Shown here one piece after another: positions 1 through 8,786 of a DNA stretch of 49,415 nucleotides. The notes below the pieces were generated by a model. That model was not told the DNA's origin and made no database searches. It was given only the letters and a program-made list of their open reading frames with translations. The translations under genes were made by a program, and so were the position numbers. This DNA is from an uncultured Collinsella sp. (GTDB lineage Bacteria; Actinomycetota; Coriobacteriia; Coriobacteriales; Coriobacteriaceae): positions 1 through 49,415 of the forward strand of contig CAKUHP010000011.1 in NCBI GenBank assembly GCA_934658705.1, written 5' to 3'. The stretch's first letter is position 1, and each line of letters begins with the position of its first letter.

Positions 1-66
1 AGCAAAGGCGGGCAGTCGTTTGGAACGCATGGTTCCATAAAATAATGCGCTGTTGAAAAGAAGCCG

Positions 67-176
67 GACCGTGGGTGCGCTTGGCGCATAAAAGGGAACT
101 GGGTGGGAATCCCAGACAAGGCGGTTACTGTGTGCGGGGGTGTTGCCTTCGCGAGTCAGATTACTTGCCCACGGTC
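67..176 (+). promoter_or_regulatory. Cobalamin (B12) riboswitch aptamer
   Basis: The closing P1 stem is a perfect 9-bp pair, GACCGTGGG (67-75) with CCCACGGTC (168-176). Inside are the conserved class I cobalamin blocks: AAAGGGAA, GGTGGGAATCCC, GCGGTTACTGTGTGCGGG (the B12 box region) and GTCAGATTACTTGCC near the 3' end. The aptamer lies about 205 bases upstream of the start of the large surface-protein gene at 381. The leader between them contains a short GC hairpin (CCCGCC/GGCGGG, 253-268) that could belong to the expression platform, but I cannot assign a terminator or a sequestered RBS with confidence. High corrinoid would be expected to switch the gene off. Confidence 0.88.
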
Positions 177-380
177 TTCTCGTGTCGAGGGTCTTTTGGG
201 AACCGCTGGATTCCGGTGAACAAGAGATGACGTTATACCTTGCTTTGTGCGTCCCGCCTGGTGGCGGGGCCCTTGCTGTGTACCGTCAGGTGCGGGCGCC
301 CCGTCGCGTCTCGTTTCCCTTTACATGACTGGCCTCAACGTTTTGTTAGGACAGTATCTTCCGAGAAAAAGGGGAAAGGG

Positions 381-3300
381 ATGCTCAATAACATCCGAAC
401 TGTTGCGAGGAAATTCCTCGTGGTGTTCGTGGCGTTTATCTTCGCTAGCTCGAGCACCGGCATGACCGCATTTGCCGAGGAGGTGAGTGCAGGTGCTTCC
501 GTGCTGGCCAATCAGGTTGCCGCGGTTGACGATGCGACCGAGGGCAAGTCCGACAAGCAGGAACCTTCTGAGGATCCTGCGGCCGATGTGTCTGACGAGG
601 ACAACGGCATGCAGGGCCAGGAGGGTTCCGATGACGTTGCCCAGGCCGTGGCAGCAAACAATGACGCGTCCACGCCGGCTGAGGCTGCCGAGCCTTCTGC
701 CAAGGTGGCACGCTCGGGCGAGACAATTATCGTCAGCAGCGCGTCCGACATGCCCACGACCATTGAGGCCGGTGCTACCGTCAGGCTCGGCGCGAATATC
801 TCGATGGCTGCCGACCAGCAGGTCGAGACTGTTGCCGGCGTGCTTGACGGCCAGGGCCATACCATTGCCATCAACGGCAAGGCCGTTGCAAACAGCGTGA
901 CGGGCACCATTCAGAATCTAGGCGTGACGGGCTCCGTCTCGAGCAGTGATAACGTGGGCTCCATCGCCATGACGCTTTCCGGCACCATTCAGATGTGCTG
1001 GTCCACGGCGAGTGTGAACCTGAGCGGTTGGATGGGCTACGCCGGTGGTCTGGCCGGTGGCATGACGTCCGGCAAGATCGTCAATTCCTATTTTGCCGGC
1101 TCGGGCGTCGAGATGAACGGCGGCTTGGTTGGCGAGGCTCAAGCTGGTTCACTGTCGAATTGCCTGTATACCGTAGGTTATTCGCCGGCCGAGATGAACT
1201 ATGGCGGCTTTAACAAGGGTAATGCGGCTAAGTCTTCCGACCTCTCATCTGCCGATTCCCTCGCCGTGCTCAACGCCGATGCGCCGGCGACCGGCTTCAC
1301 TTGGACCACCAACGGCGGCCTGCCGATTCTGACGAGCGGCTCCGCATCCGTTACCGTCAACAAGGACGCGCTTGTCGCCGCCATCGAGGCCGCCGAGGCG
1401 CTCAAGGAGTCCGACTACACTTCCGATTCGTGGTCTGTCCTCGCTTCCGCCCTCTCGGACGCCAGGACCGTCAACGATAAAGCCGAAGCCACCCAGTCCG
1501 ATGTGAATGCTGCGGTCAAGGCGCTCAATGCGGCCAAGGATGCCCTTGAGAAGAAGAAGCCGACGGCCCCCGTTGCCCAGCCCGAGAGCGTCAAGCACAT
1601 CACGTCGCAAGACGACTTCATGTATATGAACGTCAAGGATGCGAGCAACTACTATGTGCTCGATAACGATATCGTGATTGACGACGAGTGGTTCTTTGGG
1701 CCTTCGGGTGAGCTCAACTGCACGTTTGACGGTCAGGGCCACACCATCACCTTTAATAACGGCGGTGGCGTCAGGTCGCTCTTCGATAGCATCGGTGCGA
1801 CCGGTGTTGTCCAAAACGTCTCCTTTGCCGGCCAGCTCAAGCAGGCCGTGGACGGCAAGTCGTTCGGTCCGCTCGGCAACCAGATAAAGGGTGCCGTCAT
1901 CAACTGCTCCACGTCCGTTACAGGCAAGGGTGTTGTGGGCTTTGGCCGTACGCTCGAGGGCGGCGTGCTCTCCAACTGCGTGTCGACCGCCGCATCGACC
2001 GGCGGCGTGCTGTTTGTAAGCTATAGCGCAGGCCAGCTCGTCAACACGTATTGGCAAGAGGGCCTTACCAACAAGGCTCAGTTCCCCGCAAAGGCGCTCG
2101 TCAACTCCTACGCCGTCGATGCCGACGACATGAAGACCGCAACCTTCGTCGATACCCTCAACGCCAACCGCGGTGAGAACGGTAGCGCCTGGGGCATGGG
2201 CTCCGACGGCCTGCCGTACTTTGGCAAGGACCAGGACTATGAGTCCCCGGAGAGCCCGGCCGCGAACAATAAGTACGAGGTGACCTTCACTTCGGCCAGG
2301 ACGGGCAAGACCGTGACTGCTGCCGACGGTGTGCTCTATCCGTCTCCCGACGATGTCGTGGTGGGCGAGAACGGTGCCGCCTGCGTGTCGGGCACGCTTG
2401 CGCTTAAGGGCCTGCCCAAGGGTGCCAAGGTCACCTGGGGAACTCCCGATGCCAATAAGGGCGACATCGCCGTTAACGAGGAGACGGGCCTGCTGCACGT
2501 GTATAACGATGCCGTGGGTACGGTAACTGCCACGCTCCATAAGGACGACGGCACCACCGAGAACGTCGCGACCGTCGTGGTCAAGGCGATTTCCAAGCCG
2601 ATCGATGACTTCCAGATTTGGTACAACGGCGAAAACGTGACGGGCGGCAGCATTGCCGTTTCGGGCTCCGAGGTTAAGAACCTCGAGATTCGCGTTCACT
2701 ATACCGACACTGCCGAGGGCGAGTACGTCCCCGTTTCCTATACGCGTTTCCGCTTTGCGGGCACGCCGTCGAACGTGCTCTACTCCAACCCTGGCTCGGC
2801 CTGCTTCTACTTTAGGCAGGCGGGCGAGGCCACGATTTGGGTGTCCTCGCGTACGAATGCCGATCTTGCCGACAAGAGCGTAAAGGTCACGTCGTCCTAT
2901 GTGCCGGCGACGAGCATCTCGCTTGGCTACAACGAGGACGGCAAGACCGTCTACCTGCACGGCCGCAACCCGCTTGCCAAGGGCGCCTTCCTTACCGATA
3001 AGGCCGCTCCGGTCGTGGGCCCCGAGAATGCGAGCGACCGCGCGAACTATACGGTCACGTCGAGCGATTCGTCTGTGGCCGCCTACACCACGAGCGGCGA
3101 GATTGGCTTTACGCCCTATAAGGCGGGCAAGACCACCTTTGAGGCTACGGTTGCCAACCAGGACGGCAGCGTGCTTTCGTCGGGTGCGCATGAGGTTACG
3201 CTTGCCTATCGCAACCCGCTTGAGAGCGTCGAGCTCAAGGATGCACCGAAGAGCGTCAAGGCCGGAAAGACCGTTGATCTTAACCTGGCCTATACGGGCG

Positions 3301-4934
3301 AGAACGATGCGGATGGCTGGAGCGTCTCTGAGCCCGGTATGATCTGGACCGTCACGACTGAGGACGGCAAGGACGCCGGGGATGCCGTGACCATCGACCG
3401 TCGTGCGCTCGGCGACTGGAAGCACGTGTCTGGCGCCCCCGATGACGGCCTCTTTATCGCGAGCGGCGCGTATGCCCTTACGGCCAACAAGGCGGGCAAC
3501 TACAAGGTGACGGGCACCCCGGTCGATCAGACCGCCGGCGCCAAGGCCATTTCTTTTGAGATCACGGTCGACGGTATCGCGGCTTCGCCGGATAACGAAG
3601 CTAAGGCCAACGACGGTGCCCTGTCTGCCGCCAAGTATTTCGACACGAACCGCACGTCCGATGCCTACGTTTATGGCCAGGAGTGGGAGATCTATGCCTT
3701 TGCGAAGTCGGGTCGCAAGATCGACGATGCCCTGATCGCAAATTACAAGAAGTCCCTCGTTGCCAATAAGGCCGAGTGGGCCAGCGCCACGGCCAAAGTG
3801 ACCGATAGCGAGCGCGTAGCGCTTACGCTCGCGGCGCTCGGCGAGGATATCACCTCTTTTGACGGCGTGAACCTCGTTAACGTTATCTGCTCCAACGGTG
3901 GCCTTACGGCCTCGGCCAACAACCTGGTCTATGCGCTCATCGCCTTTGACGAGGCTAACGTTTCGGATGAGGCGCTGCTTGCGTCGGGCTCCACGTGGAC
4001 CCGCGCGAAGCTCGTCTCCGAGCTGCTTGCGTTCCAAAACGTCGATGGCGGCTTTACGATTGAGGTTGGCGGATCGAGCAACATCGATATGACGGCTATG
4101 GCGCTTCAGGCACTCGCGCCCCATGTTGAGAGCGGTGAGGATGCGGCTGTCATGGCTGCCGATGCTCGGCCTTCCGTGTCGGCCTCTGTCGAGTCGGCGC
4201 TCAGCTTCCTTAAGGGTCAGATGAACGGCCTGTGCGATTTTGGCTCGGTCGAGTCTAACGCCCAGGTGCTGCTCGCGCTGGTGGCTCTTGGCAAGGACCC
4301 CGCGAACGCCAAGAACGGATTTGCGAAGGGCTCGAACAGCCTGGTTACCGCCATCGCTGCCTACGAGGTGGGCGACGGCAAGGGTTATGCTCACACCATG
4401 GGCTCCGATGGCAAGCCCGGCAATGCAAACGCGCTTGCGACCGTTCAGGCCCTGCGCGCGCTTTCGGCCTACAAGGCCGCACGCTCCGGTGTGAGTTGGG
4501 CCAAGATTGGCAACGTGCAGGTCGGCACCGCCGCGCCGAGCGGCCCCGTCACGCCGGTGACGCCCGAGGTCCCCACGCCCACGGTGCCGACGCCCACCCC
4601 GACGCCGGCGGCCGCTCCTGTTGCGCAGCAGTCTGGTAACGGCACTTCTGGCAAGCAGTCCGGATCCGATGACCAGAAGACGACGCAGGAGAGCTCGAAG
4701 GCGGAAGGCTCGGCAAAGGGCGATTCTGGAAAGAAGAAATCCGATGCAAAGGCTAGTGCTGGGAAATCGGGCGGATCCGCGGCCAAGGCATCCTCGGCTT
4801 CTGTCGTTTCCGCTCGCGACGCTTTGGAGGACGACGCCGGCATGAACCCGGTTGCCGTTGCCGGTGTCGTCGTGGGCATCGTTTGCCTCGCGGTTATCGG
4901 CGCATGGTTCGTGCGCTCTCGTAGGGCTGCGTAG
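381..4934 (+). CDS. Large secreted membrane-anchored protein with transcobalamin-like toroid
   Basis: A 1517-residue secreted protein. The ATG at 381 is chosen because GGGGAAAGGG precedes it and a signal peptide follows (residues 1-32, cleavage after AFA); an in-frame ORF upstream to 240 lacks these. Domains: GLUG-like repeats (about 147-290 and 406-610), a FIVAR-type helical segment (328-393), bacterial Ig-like domains (635-1060), an alpha/alpha toroid with prenyltransferase-like repeats such as QNVDGGF (1073-1370), a Pro/Thr then Ser/Lys-rich spacer, and a C-terminal membrane helix (1491-1511) ending RSRRAA. No LPXTG is present, so anchoring is by the helix. The toroid fold is shared with intrinsic factor and transcobalamin. 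With the cobalamin riboswitch upstream, a role in capturing corrinoids at the cell surface is the best inference. The usual partner domain DUF4430 was not recognised. Confidence 0.85.
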   Translation: MLNNIRTVARKFLVVFVAFIFASSSTGMTAFAEEVSAGASVLANQVAAVDDATEGKSDKQEPSEDPAADVSDEDNGMQGQEGSDDVAQAVAANNDASTPAEAAEPSAKVARSGETIIVSSASDMPTTIEAGATVRLGANISMAADQQVETVAGVLDGQGHTIAINGKAVANSVTGTIQNLGVTGSVSSSDNVGSIAMTLSGTIQMCWSTASVNLSGWMGYAGGLAGGMTSGKIVNSYFAGSGVEMNGGLVGEAQAGSLSNCLYTVGYSPAEMNYGGFNKGNAAKSSDLSSADSLAVLNADAPATGFTWTTNGGLPILTSGSASVTVNKDALVAAIEAAEALKESDYTSDSWSVLASALSDARTVNDKAEATQSDVNAAVKALNAAKDALEKKKPTAPVAQPESVKHITSQDDFMYMNVKDASNYYVLDNDIVIDDEWFFGPSGELNCTFDGQGHTITFNNGGGVRSLFDSIGATGVVQNVSFAGQLKQAVDGKSFGPLGNQIKGAVINCSTSVTGKGVVGFGRTLEGGVLSNCVSTAASTGGVLFVSYSAGQLVNTYWQEGLTNKAQFPAKALVNSYAVDADDMKTATFVDTLNANRGENGSAWGMGSDGLPYFGKDQDYESPESPAANNKYEVTFTSARTGKTVTAADGVLYPSPDDVVVGENGAACVSGTLALKGLPKGAKVTWGTPDANKGDIAVNEETGLLHVYNDAVGTVTATLHKDDGTTENVATVVVKAISKPIDDFQIWYNGENVTGGSIAVSGSEVKNLEIRVHYTDTAEGEYVPVSYTRFRFAGTPSNVLYSNPGSACFYFRQAGEATIWVSSRTNADLADKSVKVTSSYVPATSISLGYNEDGKTVYLHGRNPLAKGAFLTDKAAPVVGPENASDRANYTVTSSDSSVAAYTTSGEIGFTPYKAGKTTFEATVANQDGSVLSSGAHEVTLAYRNPLESVELKDAPKSVKAGKTVDLNLAYTGENDADGWSVSEPGMIWTVTTEDGKDAGDAVTIDRRALGDWKHVSGAPDDGLFIASGAYALTANKAGNYKVTGTPVDQTAGAKAISFEITVDGIAASPDNEAKANDGALSAAKYFDTNRTSDAYVYGQEWEIYAFAKSGRKIDDALIANYKKSLVANKAEWASATAKVTDSERVALTLAALGEDITSFDGVNLVNVICSNGGLTASANNLVYALIAFDEANVSDEALLASGSTWTRAKLVSELLAFQNVDGGFTIEVGGSSNIDMTAMALQALAPHVESGEDAAVMAADARPSVSASVESALSFLKGQMNGLCDFGSVESNAQVLLALVALGKDPANAKNGFAKGSNSLVTAIAAYEVGDGKGYAHTMGSDGKPGNANALATVQALRALSAYKAARSGVSWAKIGNVQVGTAAPSGPVTPVTPEVPTPTVPTPTPTPAAAPVAQQSGNGTSGKQSGSDDQKTTQESSKAEGSAKGDSGKKKSDAKASAGKSGGSAAKASSASVVSARDALEDDAGMNPVAVAGVVVGIVCLAVIGAWFVRSRRAA

Positions 4935-5007
4935 CGATACAGCATGACATAGTGCCCGCTAGTTGCGTGCGGGCGGGGCCGTGGCACCTGCGGTGCGGCC
5001 CATATGC

Positions 5008-5050
5008 GGGAGGGCCCCGGAACTGTGCGTTCCGGGGCCCTCCCACGTTT
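5008..5050 (+). terminator. Strong hairpin terminator
   Basis: A perfect 16-bp stem (5008-5023 with 5029-5044, core GGGCCCCGG) and 5-nt loop are followed by ACGTTTT. It ends the surface-protein transcript and lies between convergent genes. The T-tract is only on the plus-strand side. Confidence 0.85.
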
Positions 5051-5078
5051 TGCCTGCGAACGTTTTTGCGAAAGGTCC

Positions 5079-5498
5079 TTAGGCCAGCTCGGCGCCGAGT
5101 GCGCGGCAGGCAGCCTCGCCCTCGTCATCGGGTGCGTCGTAGCAGATGGTCGAATCGACCACGTTGACGTCCGCATCGTCGGCATCGGCCTTCCAGTTGT
5201 CCATCCACTCGCCCTCGGCCCACGAGTAAGAGCCAAAGAGGACGACCTTCTTGTCGCCGAGGTTTTCCTTGATCTCGTCCCACATCGGCTGGAACTCGTC
5301 GTACTCGAGCTCCTCGGAGCCCATGGCGGGGCAGCCGAAGGCGAAGGCGTCGTAGTCTGCGGTCTTATCGGCAGAGAAATCGGCGCAGGGGATAACTTCG
5401 ACCTCGGCGCCTGCGGACGTGGCGCCCTCGGCGACGAGATTTGCCATGGCCTCGGTGTTGCCCGTGCCGCTCCAGTAGACGACGGCGATCTTGCTCAT
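5079..5498 (-). CDS. Flavodoxin
   Basis: A 139-residue short-chain flavodoxin, an FMN electron carrier that can replace ferredoxin under iron shortage. The N-terminus has the phosphate-binding loop WSGTGNTEAMA after a hydrophobic strand, and the later segments GCPAMGSEELE and FGSYSWAEGEWMDNW match the flavin-binding 60s and 90s loops. The start at 5498 has AAAGGAC seven bases upstream, so the 45 residues of open frame before it are excluded. It is the second gene of a unit with the DUF3793 gene, 46 bases downstream of it, and probably shares its promoter. Confidence 0.93.
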   Translation of the reverse strand: MSKIAVVYWSGTGNTEAMANLVAEGATSAGAEVEVIPCADFSADKTADYDAFAFGCPAMGSEELEYDEFQPMWDEIKENLGDKKVVLFGSYSWAEGEWMDNWKADADDADVNVVDSTICYDAPDDEGEAACRALGAELA

Positions 5499-5544
5499 GT
5501 TTTGTCCTTTCGGTTGTGCGGCGCGTAACCGCGGCTTGTATGCT

Positions 5545-6249
5545 CTATCGGGTTGCCTGGGCAAGTTGCGCCAGACTGCAGCCCTGCTGATAGACAAAGG
5601 TGAGGTATTGGGTGCAGGCGCGGTAGGCATCAAACGTCGCTAGCGCCCGTTCGACGTTCGTGTAGACCTTCCAAGCCCCAAAGACCTTGTAGTTCTCGCC
5701 GTGCTGGACGATGAATTCGCGCACGTCGTCGTAGGGATATCCCAAAAAATAGCCAATCTCGTGCGGGAACTCGCAGGTGCAGTCGTTACTACAGCTGGCT
5801 TGCTGGGCCAGCGCGCATCGAGTCTGACTACAGGCACATTCCGCGGCGTTATTGCTCGCGAGTGTGATGCGTGACGCCAGGTGCACGAGGCATGTCGCGA
5901 GGTCGCCCGTTTCGTAGCCTTCCTTGGTGAGCGCCGTTTGGGCGCGCGGGTCCGCGAAGTACGTGGCGAGGCTTTTGGGCCGGTATACGTACACGAGCGC
6001 TCCGCAGGGCCGCCAGACCAAAACGCTCAGGTGGATGCCGAGTGGGTCAAGTTCGCGATTGCACTGGGCGATAACGTTGAGCAGGCGAGCTCGGCGTTCT
6101 GCGATGGTTTCGGTTGCTGTCGAGCCGTCCCCGTGGGCGTAGGTGCCTGGATAGGTAAAGAGCGATGCCGGCTTGATGCCCGCGAGCGTAGGGGAGCAGT
6201 TGCGCACGACTGCTGCCTGAAACGTTGGGAGGTCTATGGTTCGAGTCAT
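5545..6249 (-). CDS. DUF3793 family protein with Cys-rich insert
   Basis: A 234-residue protein recognised as DUF3793 by the C-terminal signature PHEIGYFLGYPYDDVREFI, then GENYKVFGAWKVY and AFDAYRACT. The family has no established biochemical role; members often sit beside flavodoxin and iron genes, as here. A Cys-rich stretch at about residues 137-160 (CACSQTRC, then CSNDCTC) precedes the signature with six cysteines, suggesting a metal or Fe-S site; this is inference. The RBS before the ATG is weak, with AAAGGAC rather far upstream. It is the first gene of a two-gene operon with flavodoxin. Confidence 0.85.
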   Translation of the reverse strand: MTRTIDLPTFQAAVVRNCSPTLAGIKPASLFTYPGTYAHGDGSTATETIAERRARLLNVIAQCNRELDPLGIHLSVLVWRPCGALVYVYRPKSLATYFADPRAQTALTKEGYETGDLATCLVHLASRITLASNNAAECACSQTRCALAQQASCSNDCTCEFPHEIGYFLGYPYDDVREFIVQHGENYKVFGAWKVYTNVERALATFDAYRACTQYLTFVYQQGCSLAQLAQATR

Positions 6250-6272
6250 GACGTCGCTGTCCGTCCTTTCGT

Positions 6273-6315
6273 GTTAGCCTAGGAAAACTTATACACGAAA
6301 GTAAGTCATGGTCAA
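6273..6315 (-). promoter_or_regulatory. Promoter and DtxR/IdeR-like palindrome for the flavodoxin operon
   Basis: On the minus strand TTGACC (6310-6315) and TATAAG (6288-6293) are 16 bases apart. Just downstream is the palindrome GTTTTCCTAGGCTAAC (6273-6288), symmetric as GTTnnCCTAGGnnAAC. Its GGCTAAC half resembles DtxR/IdeR iron boxes. A separate 9-bp inverted repeat, CTTTCGTGT (6266-6274) with ACACGAAAG (6293-6301), overlaps it. Iron control fits the flavodoxin cargo but is not proven. Confidence 0.55.
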
Positions 6316-6341
6316 CAAAAAAGTTCGAGTAGGGAAACTAA

Positions 6342-6395
6342 TTGACCGAACAGACATGATTTTGGGTTAAGATGGGGACACCCCATGGGGGTATC
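6342..6395 (+). promoter_or_regulatory. Possible promoter and CsoR-like operator for the HMA-domain gene
   Basis: TTGACC (6342-6347) is followed 20 bases later by TAAGAT (6368-6373), a slightly long spacer. Downstream is ACACCCCATGGGGGTAT, with a perfect CCCCATGGGG core at 6381-6390 and TA-containing flanks. C-tract/G-tract palindromes of this kind are typical of copper-sensing CsoR-family operators. Confidence 0.5.
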
Positions 6396-6424
6396 TAGAT
6401 AAGACCACTTGGAAAGGGGAGCGC

Positions 6425-6808
6425 ATGAGTGACTTGCTCAACCCTGCGAATCTCATCGTGCTGGTCGTCATTGCCATCGGCATGTTTTTTGGCCTGCGTC
6501 GTATTGCCGCCTCGACACGCGGGAAGAGCTGCTGCAGCGATGGTGCGAGCGGCAAGAAGGCCAAAAGGGTCGTTGTGGCGGATACCGATGCGTCGCACTA
6601 TTCCTATAGCGATGAGCTGCTTATCGGCGGCATGAGCTGCGACGGCTGCGCTCAGAACGTGGCCAATGCCCTTAATGCGCTGGATGGCGTGTGGGCGACG
6701 GTGACATATGCTGATCATACGGCGCGTGTGCGCTCTAAACGGCCGATTGATCGCGATGCGCTTGAGACGGCTGTGAAGAACGCGGGCTACTATGTCATGA
6801 AGCTGTAG
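6425..6808 (+). CDS. Membrane-tethered heavy-metal-associated (HMA) domain protein
   Basis: A 127-residue protein with an N-terminal membrane helix (about 9-23), a short linker with a Cys pair (36, 37) and an HMA domain whose metal-binding loop is GMSCDGC (Cys72, Cys75), ending in the usual GYYVMKL strand. Such domains bind Cu(I) or related ions and pass them to ATPases. No transport ATPase is adjacent. The GGAAAGGGGAG before the ATG supports the start. The palindrome upstream suggests metal-responsive expression. It could be a membrane-bound copper chaperone; the metal is not established. Confidence 0.85.
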   Translation: MSDLLNPANLIVLVVIAIGMFFGLRRIAASTRGKSCCSDGASGKKAKRVVVADTDASHYSYSDELLIGGMSCDGCAQNVANALNALDGVWATVTYADHTARVRSKRPIDRDALETAVKNAGYYVMKL

Positions 6809-6834
6809 GGCGCATGTTGGACGCGGATATGCTG

Positions 6835-7260
6835 CTAGGCGCGTCCGCGCAGCTCGATGTCTTGGATGTCGTCGAAGCCGATAACGATGTCTCTGAGTTT
6901 GAGCAACTTAAAGGCGGGGAGTACCTCATCGAGGATGCCGGTGCGGCTGCGATAGCCGTACGTATCGTAATAGGTGACACGGACCAAGTCGCCGCGTTTG
7001 AGGCCCTCGAGCTTGTTCGAAAGCTCGAGGGCTTTTTCTTCCGTCAATTCGCACTTGGGCTCAACGGTGGTTTCTTGCTTTCGCACGAGTTCGTAGTATC
7101 CCGTCAACGCGGCAAAGGGCATGAACTGTGCGGCGCGGTTGGCGCGCACGGCGCCGTTGGCAGTGAGGTTGGGGTCGGCGGCGCGGCGCCTTCCCTCGGG
7201 GTCCGCCAAGCGCTCGAAGGCGGTCGGTGGCCTCATGGGATGCTGTTTGGGTTTAGGCAC
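6835..7260 (-). CDS. YolD-like protein
   Basis: A 141-residue protein of the YolD-like family: ANRAAQFMPFAALTGYYELV near the middle and a C-terminal beta-rich part (VRVTYYDTYGYRSRTGILDEV, then DIVIGFDDIQDI). YolD-like genes are typically the second gene after UvrX/UmuC-type Y-family polymerases, which is the arrangement here. I choose the GTG at 7260 because GGAGGG lies four bases upstream; it overlaps the polymerase stop by 8 bases, suggesting translational coupling. Family function is uncertain, with a proposed role in regulating the error-prone polymerase. Confidence 0.8.
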   Translation of the reverse strand: MPKPKQHPMRPPTAFERLADPEGRRRAADPNLTANGAVRANRAAQFMPFAALTGYYELVRKQETTVEPKCELTEEKALELSNKLEGLKRGDLVRVTYYDTYGYRSRTGILDEVLPAFKLLKLRDIVIGFDDIQDIELRGRA

Positions 7261-8758
7261 GATGCCCTCCAACTTGATCGTTGCGTTCGCGCGCGGTGGC
7301 GCCGGCAGTAAAGCTCAATCCCTTGACCAGGGCGTTCTTGCCGTATTTGCCTTTAACGGCCAAGACGGCGCGCGCCAGGTCGCGTTCGCGCTCATCGGCC
7401 TCGACGTCGCTAAAAAGATCGATGGTGGCGAACTCCTCGGGCATGAGGTTGCCAAAGCCCAGATTGATGCGCTTGACCGGTCGCTTGGGGTCGACCGTTT
7501 GCGCCCATAGGTCGTCAAAATAGCCCATGATCTTCTTGAACGAATTGGTGCGTTCGGGCAGCTTGCGCGAGGCATTGGAGTGCGCGAAGAGCGCAGCGTA
7601 GCCACCGCGCGGCTTGCCGCCGTGCTCGCCCACAAAGATGCCGTCAATTGCCTGAGCCTCTCGCACCAAGCGCCGGCGTTCGTCATCGCGTTGGACGGGC
7701 TTGGGCGCGCGGGGCGCGAGTTCGGGGCCGTCGGTCGCTGCGGGCTCGATGCCCGAGGTGCTCGAGCGTAGGTGCCCGCAGCCGTCTATATACTGCGCCG
7801 TGCCGCTGGCGTCGAGTCGGCGTATGTCGGCGCGTTCGCTCGCATAGCCCACAAAGAGCGAGATGCTGTCGCACACCACGTGCTTGTCGATCAGGTCCAG
7901 CACGGCGGCATCGACCATCTCGCGCAAAACGGTGTAAGCCTGCTCGTAGGCATAGCCCTTCGAGAGTACCTGTCCCGTGGTGGTTGAGGTCGCTTGCGGA
8001 CGATAGGCTTGAATGTCGGCGATGGTTGTCGGCTCGCGACCAAAGGCGTGGTCGATGAGATACTCGGCATTGACGCCGAGCTCGTCGTAGAGCAGGTTTT
8101 CGTCGAGCGCGGCGACCCCCATCAGGTCGTAGACACCGTACTTCTCGAGACGGGCCGCCACGCCGGGGCCGATGCCCCAGATATCGGTAATGGGGCGGTG
8201 GGGCCAGATCTCCTTGCGGAAGGTTTCGTCGTCGAGTACGCCGATGCGGCTGGGTACGTGCTTGGCGGTTATGTCGAGCGCCACCTTGGCCTGGAATAGG
8301 TTGGGGCCGATGCCGACCGTTGCTGTGATGCCGGTGCGCCCCAGAACTTCGTCGCGAAGCATGCAAGCGAAGCCTTTCGCATCGGTGTGATAGAGGTCCA
8401 GGTAGGGCGTCACGTCGATAAAGCACTCGTCGATCGAGTAGACGTGAACGTCTTGCGGACTCACGTATTCCAGATAGATGCCGTAGATTCGTGCCGACAC
8501 TTCCATGTAGTGCTGCATGCGTGGCACGGCCTTGATGTAGTTGATACCATCGGGAATCTCGAACAGTCGACAGCGGTTATGTATCCCGAGGTCCTTCATG
8601 GCCTGCGTGATGGCGAGACAGATGGTCGTGCGTCCGCGTGATTCGTCGGCAACGACCAAGTTGGTGGTGAGCGGATCGAGTCCACGGTCGACGCACTCGA
8701 CGCTGGCATAAAACGTCTTGAGGTCGATGCAGATATAGGTGTGCTGCCCGTGCGCCAT
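7253..8758 (-). CDS. Y-family DNA polymerase (UvrX/UmuC-like)
   Basis: A 501-residue translesion polymerase. The palm motif IDLKTFYASVEC (residues 11-22) and VYSIDECFIDVT supply the catalytic acidic residues. TVGIGPNLFQAKVALDITAK and the helix-hairpin-helix-like ITDIWGIGPGVAARL follow, and the C-terminus has the little-finger region and the NLMPEEFATIDLF segment common in Gram-positive UvrX/YqjW-type enzymes. The ATG at 8758 has GGAAGGG five bases upstream; an ATG seven codons earlier lacks this. It is operonic with the YolD-like gene and sits behind a LexA box, so SOS induction is expected. Confidence 0.92.
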   Translation of the reverse strand: MAHGQHTYICIDLKTFYASVECVDRGLDPLTTNLVVADESRGRTTICLAITQAMKDLGIHNRCRLFEIPDGINYIKAVPRMQHYMEVSARIYGIYLEYVSPQDVHVYSIDECFIDVTPYLDLYHTDAKGFACMLRDEVLGRTGITATVGIGPNLFQAKVALDITAKHVPSRIGVLDDETFRKEIWPHRPITDIWGIGPGVAARLEKYGVYDLMGVAALDENLLYDELGVNAEYLIDHAFGREPTTIADIQAYRPQATSTTTGQVLSKGYAYEQAYTVLREMVDAAVLDLIDKHVVCDSISLFVGYASERADIRRLDASGTAQYIDGCGHLRSSTSGIEPAATDGPELAPRAPKPVQRDDERRRLVREAQAIDGIFVGEHGGKPRGGYAALFAHSNASRKLPERTNSFKKIMGYFDDLWAQTVDPKRPVKRINLGFGNLMPEEFATIDLFSDVEADERERDLARAVLAVKGKYGKNALVKGLSFTAGATARERNDQVGGHRA

Positions 8759-8786
8759 CCGTACCCTTCCATCAAACACATGTTCC

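Noticed and set aside
240..380. N-terminal extension of the surface protein to 240
   Set aside because: The extension lies in the riboswitch leader. ATG 381 has a strong RBS and an immediate signal peptide.
1245..4394. A 1049-codon open frame antisense to the surface-protein gene
   Set aside because: It has no RBS or family signal, and long antisense frames are expected opposite GC-rich, strongly biased codons. The plus-strand protein has clear domains.
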